Shown in pieces: positions 7,115-10,003 of a stretch of DNA of 10,003 nt. The stretch spans positions 1 through 10,003 of the forward strand of contig CAYFVQ010000070.1 in the NCBI GenBank assembly GCA_964346585.1. Direction: 5' to 3'. Under the pieces are notes generated by a model, which was not told where the DNA came from, did no database searches, and saw only the letters and a list, made by a program, of their open reading frames with translations. Source of the stretch: SOIA01 sp964346585. Its GTDB lineage: Bacteria > Acidobacteriota > Aminicenantia > Aminicenantales > Aminicenantaceae. How positions within the stretch are numbered: position 1 is the first letter of the stretch; each line of letters begins with the position of its first letter. A program made the position numbers and the translations under genes.

Positions 7115-9046
7115 TTAAACATCCAGATCTCTCCTCATTTCCATATCATAAAGAACTCGTTCCTTGGCTTTGCTGATCCCCAAGTTTTTTCGTTTTTTAT
7201 TGATATGGTCGATCATCAATCCGGCCATTTTTCCCGGATCCGGCTCGACGCCCCACATCCCTCCAAAGATCTGTTCGAACTCTCTGAAGACATGTTCGCA
7301 AAAGATGTCACTGCCGGAGATTGGCAGGCCTACTCCGAATACGGTGAAGACCCCAGAGGAAACGAAATACTGCCCGATCGAAATAGCTTTCTCGCTCATC
7401 CATTCAGGAGCTGCGCCTGCCACAGGGAGGTCGCTGATATCCTCACCGAGGCCGCCTATCTTCACCATCTCGGAGAGAGCGATCAAAATACGGCTGTTGT
7501 CTACACAGGATCCTGAGTGAAGAACCGGTGGCATTCCCACTGCGGAACAGACCTCGGCAAGCCCTTTACCCGCATAATTTTCTGCGGATTCAGGAATGAG
7601 CAAGCCGGCTTTAGCACAGGCGATAGCTGAACAGCCTGTTTGGACAACCAGGATGTCGTTAGCGATGAGCTCCTCGACGAGGTCGATATGAACCTGGTCG
7701 TGAGTGACTTTGGGGTTGCAGCAGCCTACGACTCCGGCTACGCCTTTGATCCGGCCGTTGATCACGTTGTCGTTGAGAGGCGTGTATGAGCCCCTAAATT
7801 TTCCGCCAAGCATGTAATTGATGGCCTCGTGAGAGAAACCTGCGACCAAATCCATCTTTTCCTTGGGGATTTCGAATTTACCTCTGCTCGGGAAATTCTG
7901 GACAGCGATTTTTATGATCTCTTTGGCGGTTTGAAGAGCCTTTTCATGGAAGAAAGCGATGTGTTCGGCTCCTTCAATTTTCCCTTTTGGAGAGGTAGTG
8001 ATAAGCTTCGTGTGATGACACTTGCAGATTTCTGGCAAAGCCGGCATGATGCACTGGACATCGACGATCATAGCTTCCACTGCGCCCGTGGCAATTGCCA
8101 GTTCCTGCTGGAGAATATTCCCGGCAATGGACAATCCATGTCTCAACAGGATTTCGTTGGCTGTGCAGCAAATACCGCTGAGGTTAATTCCTGTGGCTCC
8201 CTTTGATTTAGCAAGCTCTAGTAGTTCTTTATCCTGAGATGCATGGACCAGGGCCTCTGCCAGTACGGGTTCGTGACCGTGGACAACGATATTCACTTCT
8301 GTTTCAGAGAGAACTCCCAAATTCACCTGCCCTCTGATAGGGGAGGGAGTTCCGAAAAGAATATCCTGGAGTTCTGTAGCCACCATCGAACCACCCCATC
8401 CATCGGCTAAAGCTGCTCTTGCGCCCTGGAGCATAATATTCCGGTGGTCTTGGTCCACACCCATGCTCGTGCGGTGCATCGCTTCGACGATTTCCCTGTC
8501 GATCCCACGGGGCACTATTCCCAAATCCCTCCATAAGGTTTGTCTTTTTTCAGGCGCCTTGCGAATAAAAGGCACTTCTCCTGCCTGGCTTCCAAAACAG
8601 GCCAACGCTTTTTCAGCGACATCCAGGGCGATATCTTCTTTTTTCCGGTTCTCTATAGAGATGTCAAGGACCTTGGCTACCTTCCTGAGCTTGTTTGCAT
8701 CCGTGATCGTGTATCCCGAATCAGGAGATTTCGCGGCCAACAGCAATGTTTTGGCCACATCCCGACCGTGGTCGGAATGGGCTGCAGCTCCTGCAGCGAT
8801 CATTCGGGCAAAATTTCTTGCGACAATGACTTCGGCCGTAGAGCCGCAGACTCCTCTCTGAGGGCTTTTCCCTTTGGGATTGATGCGGCATGGCCCCATA
8901 TAACAATTATCGCAACAGAGCCCGCTTTCGCCAAAACCGCACCGGGGTTTTTGTTGGTCTGACCGGTCCCAGACCGTTTCGATTCCTGCCTTTAAGTTTT
9001 TTTCCAGCTTTTGATGGGCTGTCTTGTCTCTTTTTTTGTCATCCAT
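7115..9046 (-). CDS. cooS: anaerobic Ni-Fe carbon monoxide dehydrogenase catalytic subunit
   Basis: This enzyme interconverts CO2 and CO; in this operon it supplies CO to AcsB (the gene is also called acsA in acetogens). The 643 residues fit the 630-675 range of the family. C36 and C44 (CX7C) fit the classical intersubunit D-cluster, and C45, C48, C53 and C67 the B-cluster. The C-cluster set is complete: histidine in VVHGHEP (257/259), CC at 293-294, C332 (DVQCIMP), C442/443 (GCCNPK), C472 (GCSAIAC) and C514 (HSGSC); K553 in EWMSEKA matches the catalytic lysine. The D-cluster pair CX7C is the long-known [4Fe-4S] spacing rather than a shorter variant. AAGAAGGGG nine bases before the ATG supports the start. 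A gap of 85 bp separates it from the upstream MetE-like gene, while acsB follows after 21 bp. Confidence 0.97.
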   Translation of the reverse strand: MDDKKRDKTAHQKLEKNLKAGIETVWDRSDQQKPRCGFGESGLCCDNCYMGPCRINPKGKSPQRGVCGSTAEVIVARNFARMIAAGAAAHSDHGRDVAKTLLLAAKSPDSGYTITDANKLRKVAKVLDISIENRKKEDIALDVAEKALACFGSQAGEVPFIRKAPEKRQTLWRDLGIVPRGIDREIVEAMHRTSMGVDQDHRNIMLQGARAALADGWGGSMVATELQDILFGTPSPIRGQVNLGVLSETEVNIVVHGHEPVLAEALVHASQDKELLELAKSKGATGINLSGICCTANEILLRHGLSIAGNILQQELAIATGAVEAMIVDVQCIMPALPEICKCHHTKLITTSPKGKIEGAEHIAFFHEKALQTAKEIIKIAVQNFPSRGKFEIPKEKMDLVAGFSHEAINYMLGGKFRGSYTPLNDNVINGRIKGVAGVVGCCNPKVTHDQVHIDLVEELIANDILVVQTGCSAIACAKAGLLIPESAENYAGKGLAEVCSAVGMPPVLHSGSCVDNSRILIALSEMVKIGGLGEDISDLPVAGAAPEWMSEKAISIGQYFVSSGVFTVFGVGLPISGSDIFCEHVFREFEQIFGGMWGVEPDPGKMAGLMIDHINKKRKNLGISKAKERVLYDMEMRRDLDV

Positions 9047-9131
9047 GACTTATTGCCCCTTCTTATGTCTCAAATTTCTAATAACATATCTCAAGAATTT
9101 TCACCTTATGATGCTGGCTTCCGCGGAATCT
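9047..9131. other. 85-bp spacer between the MetE-like gene and cooS, with a small hairpin at its right end
   Basis: This is the largest gap within the operon-like run. At its right edge, extending into the end of the MetE-like gene, CCGCG (9121-9125) pairs with CGCGG (9137-9141), plus one outer T-A pair, around a loop of 11 bases that contains the upstream stop codon. No U-run follows on the minus strand, so it does not look like an intrinsic terminator; it could stabilise or cleave the message between the two genes. I looked for a cooS promoter in the AT-rich middle and found no convincing -35/-10 pair. The cooS ribosome site lies at 9056-9064. Confidence 0.4.
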
Positions 9132-10003
9132 TCACTCGCGGAGTTTGCGGCTTACGTCAGCTAATGTATAAAAGACTTTTTCCGAAAGCTCAACCGGGAG
9201 AGAACCTGTCCCGCAACTTGGCGTCAACAGGCATTTCTCCCAGATGAGATTCTCGTTGATTCCTTTACTCGCCAGATGTGTTATCCTCTCCTTAAGTCTG
9301 GCGATTAAAGAGTCAGCCGTTTCCTCAGCAATTTTTTCCGAAGTAGGAACAATACCCCAGGCCAATACACCTCCATTCTCCAAAAACTCTTTTGTTCGGT
9401 CAGAGTAATAGGCAATGGTTTCCCCGAATTCGAAAGCGTCAAAGCTTATGATATCCACACCCGCGTCGATCAGGATTGGCCATTCTGTGTTCCCACAACA
9501 GTGGGTTCCGACTAGGGCTCCGCCCGCATGAACCGCTTCCACCACCTCATTCAGATCGTGCACCACATCCTCTCTCTGGACACTGACATAAGTTGAAGAG
9601 CCGAAGCCTGTGAGGACAGGCTCATCCACAAAGCATAACTGCTTGTATCCAAGAACTTTAAATTTATCCAGGAGCCACCTGGCTTTCATCGTAATTCCCT
9701 TGATGACAACATCCCTGTAGACTTCGTTATAGTAAAGGGCTCTTTTGTTTTCGTCCACAGTGGCCAGGCCGAACGTAATCGGACCTGTTACTTGGCTTTT
9801 AAAAAACTGAATAGACAAAGGTCTGTCTGAGCTCAATCTTTTTTCCATGGCGTAGATCCCGCGGCTGAATTCTGCAGAGATCTTGAAATGATCCAAGTTT
9901 TCTTCCATATAACTCTCATAGAATCGTTCCAGCTCTGCTGTAGACTCCTCTCCGGTGTTGAAATACATTTTCTCTTTAGAGTCGTCAATGACCACGTTGG
10001 GAA
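9132..10003 (-). CDS. stand-alone MetE-like (core methionine synthase) zinc methyltransferase, 5' end outside window
   Basis: The frame is open to the right edge, so the start is missing; an in-frame GTG at 9995 would give 287 residues but is only one candidate. The fold is the UROD/MetE-type TIM barrel, without the N-terminal half of canonical MetE. Numbering from that GTG, visible marks are SQVTGPITFGLA (67-78), the CFVDEPVL strand (121-128, like the DEP of MetE), and a full zinc site: H165 and C167 in GTHCCGN, E189 in DAFEF and C261 in TPSCGTG. The H-C-E spacing equals that of E. coli MetE as I recall it (641, 643, 665). Known relatives of this short type are folate-independent methionine synthases that take methyl groups from corrinoids, including a group proposed to use methyl-CFeSP. 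Placement just upstream of cooS-acsBDC supports such a link. A different thiol acceptor remains possible. Confidence 0.8.
   Translation of the reverse strand, partial: PNVVIDDSKEKMYFNTGEESTAELERFYESYMEENLDHFKISAEFSRGIYAMEKRLSSDRPLSIQFFKSQVTGPITFGLATVDENKRALYYNEVYRDVVIKGITMKARWLLDKFKVLGYKQLCFVDEPVLTGFGSSTYVSVQREDVVHDLNEVVEAVHAGGALVGTHCCGNTEWPILIDAGVDIISFDAFEFGETIAYYSDRTKEFLENGGVLAWGIVPTSEKIAEETADSLIARLKERITHLASKGINENLIWEKCLLTPSCGTGSLPVELSEKVFYTLADVSRKLRE

Noticed and set aside
9011..9247. 78-codon plus-strand ORF across the cooS start and MetE-like gene end
   Set aside because: It is antisense to both genes and to the cooS ribosome site, has no recognisable motif, and is better explained by chance.
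1..10003. CRISPR arrays, tRNA or rRNA genes, transposases, phage genes
   Set aside because: Reading both strands I saw no spaced repeat array, no tRNA cloverleaf or conserved rRNA stretch, and no transposase or phage motif.

Overview
This window is bacterial DNA dominated by a carbonyl-branch Wood-Ljungdahl (reductive acetyl-CoA) operon on the minus strand. Read in the direction of transcription, from the right edge leftwards, the genes are: a stand-alone MetE-type zinc methyltransferase (5' end outside the window), cooS (CO dehydrogenase), acsB (acetyl-CoA synthase), cooC (nickel-insertion ATPase), acsD and acsC (small and large subunits of the corrinoid iron-sulfur protein, CFeSP). From cooS to acsC the gaps are 21, 15 and 16 bp, followed by a stop/start overlap, so this block is very probably one transcript. 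All the metal ligands I could check are present, so the cluster should encode an active CODH/ACS-CFeSP system: CO2 is reduced to CO on CooS, a methyl group arrives on CFeSP, and AcsB joins CO, methyl and CoA at its A-cluster. acsE, the usual methyltetrahydrofolate:CFeSP methyltransferase, is not in the window.

Directly after acsC lies a short, odd stretch (about 1381-1790). It contains a 32-codon ORF whose ATG overlaps the acsC stop, and then, in the same frame and with a strong Shine-Dalgarno, a 57-codon ORF that matches only the C-terminal part of methyltransferase-associated corrinoid (B12-binding) proteins. It lacks the cobalt-ligating DxHxxG region. The piece could be a gene remnant or a genuine micro-protein.

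The left 1.2 kb holds the C-terminal end of an MttB (trimethylamine methyltransferase) family gene on the plus strand. It converges on a minus-strand gene for an exported protein with a carboxypeptidase-regulatory-like domain followed by TPR repeats. This part looks more AT-rich than the operon.

The organism is an anaerobic bacterium: AcsB has the full-length bacterial form with the N-terminal CODH-interacting region, CooS is the bacterial single-subunit type, and Shine-Dalgarno sequences are clear. It uses or makes acetyl-CoA through the Wood-Ljungdahl pathway and probably handles methylated amines. The exact lineage cannot be fixed from the sequence alone; an uncultured anaerobic phylum or a Desulfobacterota-like group would fit.

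The working picture is a methyl-corrinoid hub. CFeSP carries methyl groups to AcsB for acetyl-CoA, and the linked MetE-like enzyme may draw on the same corrinoid methyl pool to make methionine without folate. Nearby MttB-family genes may feed methyl groups in.
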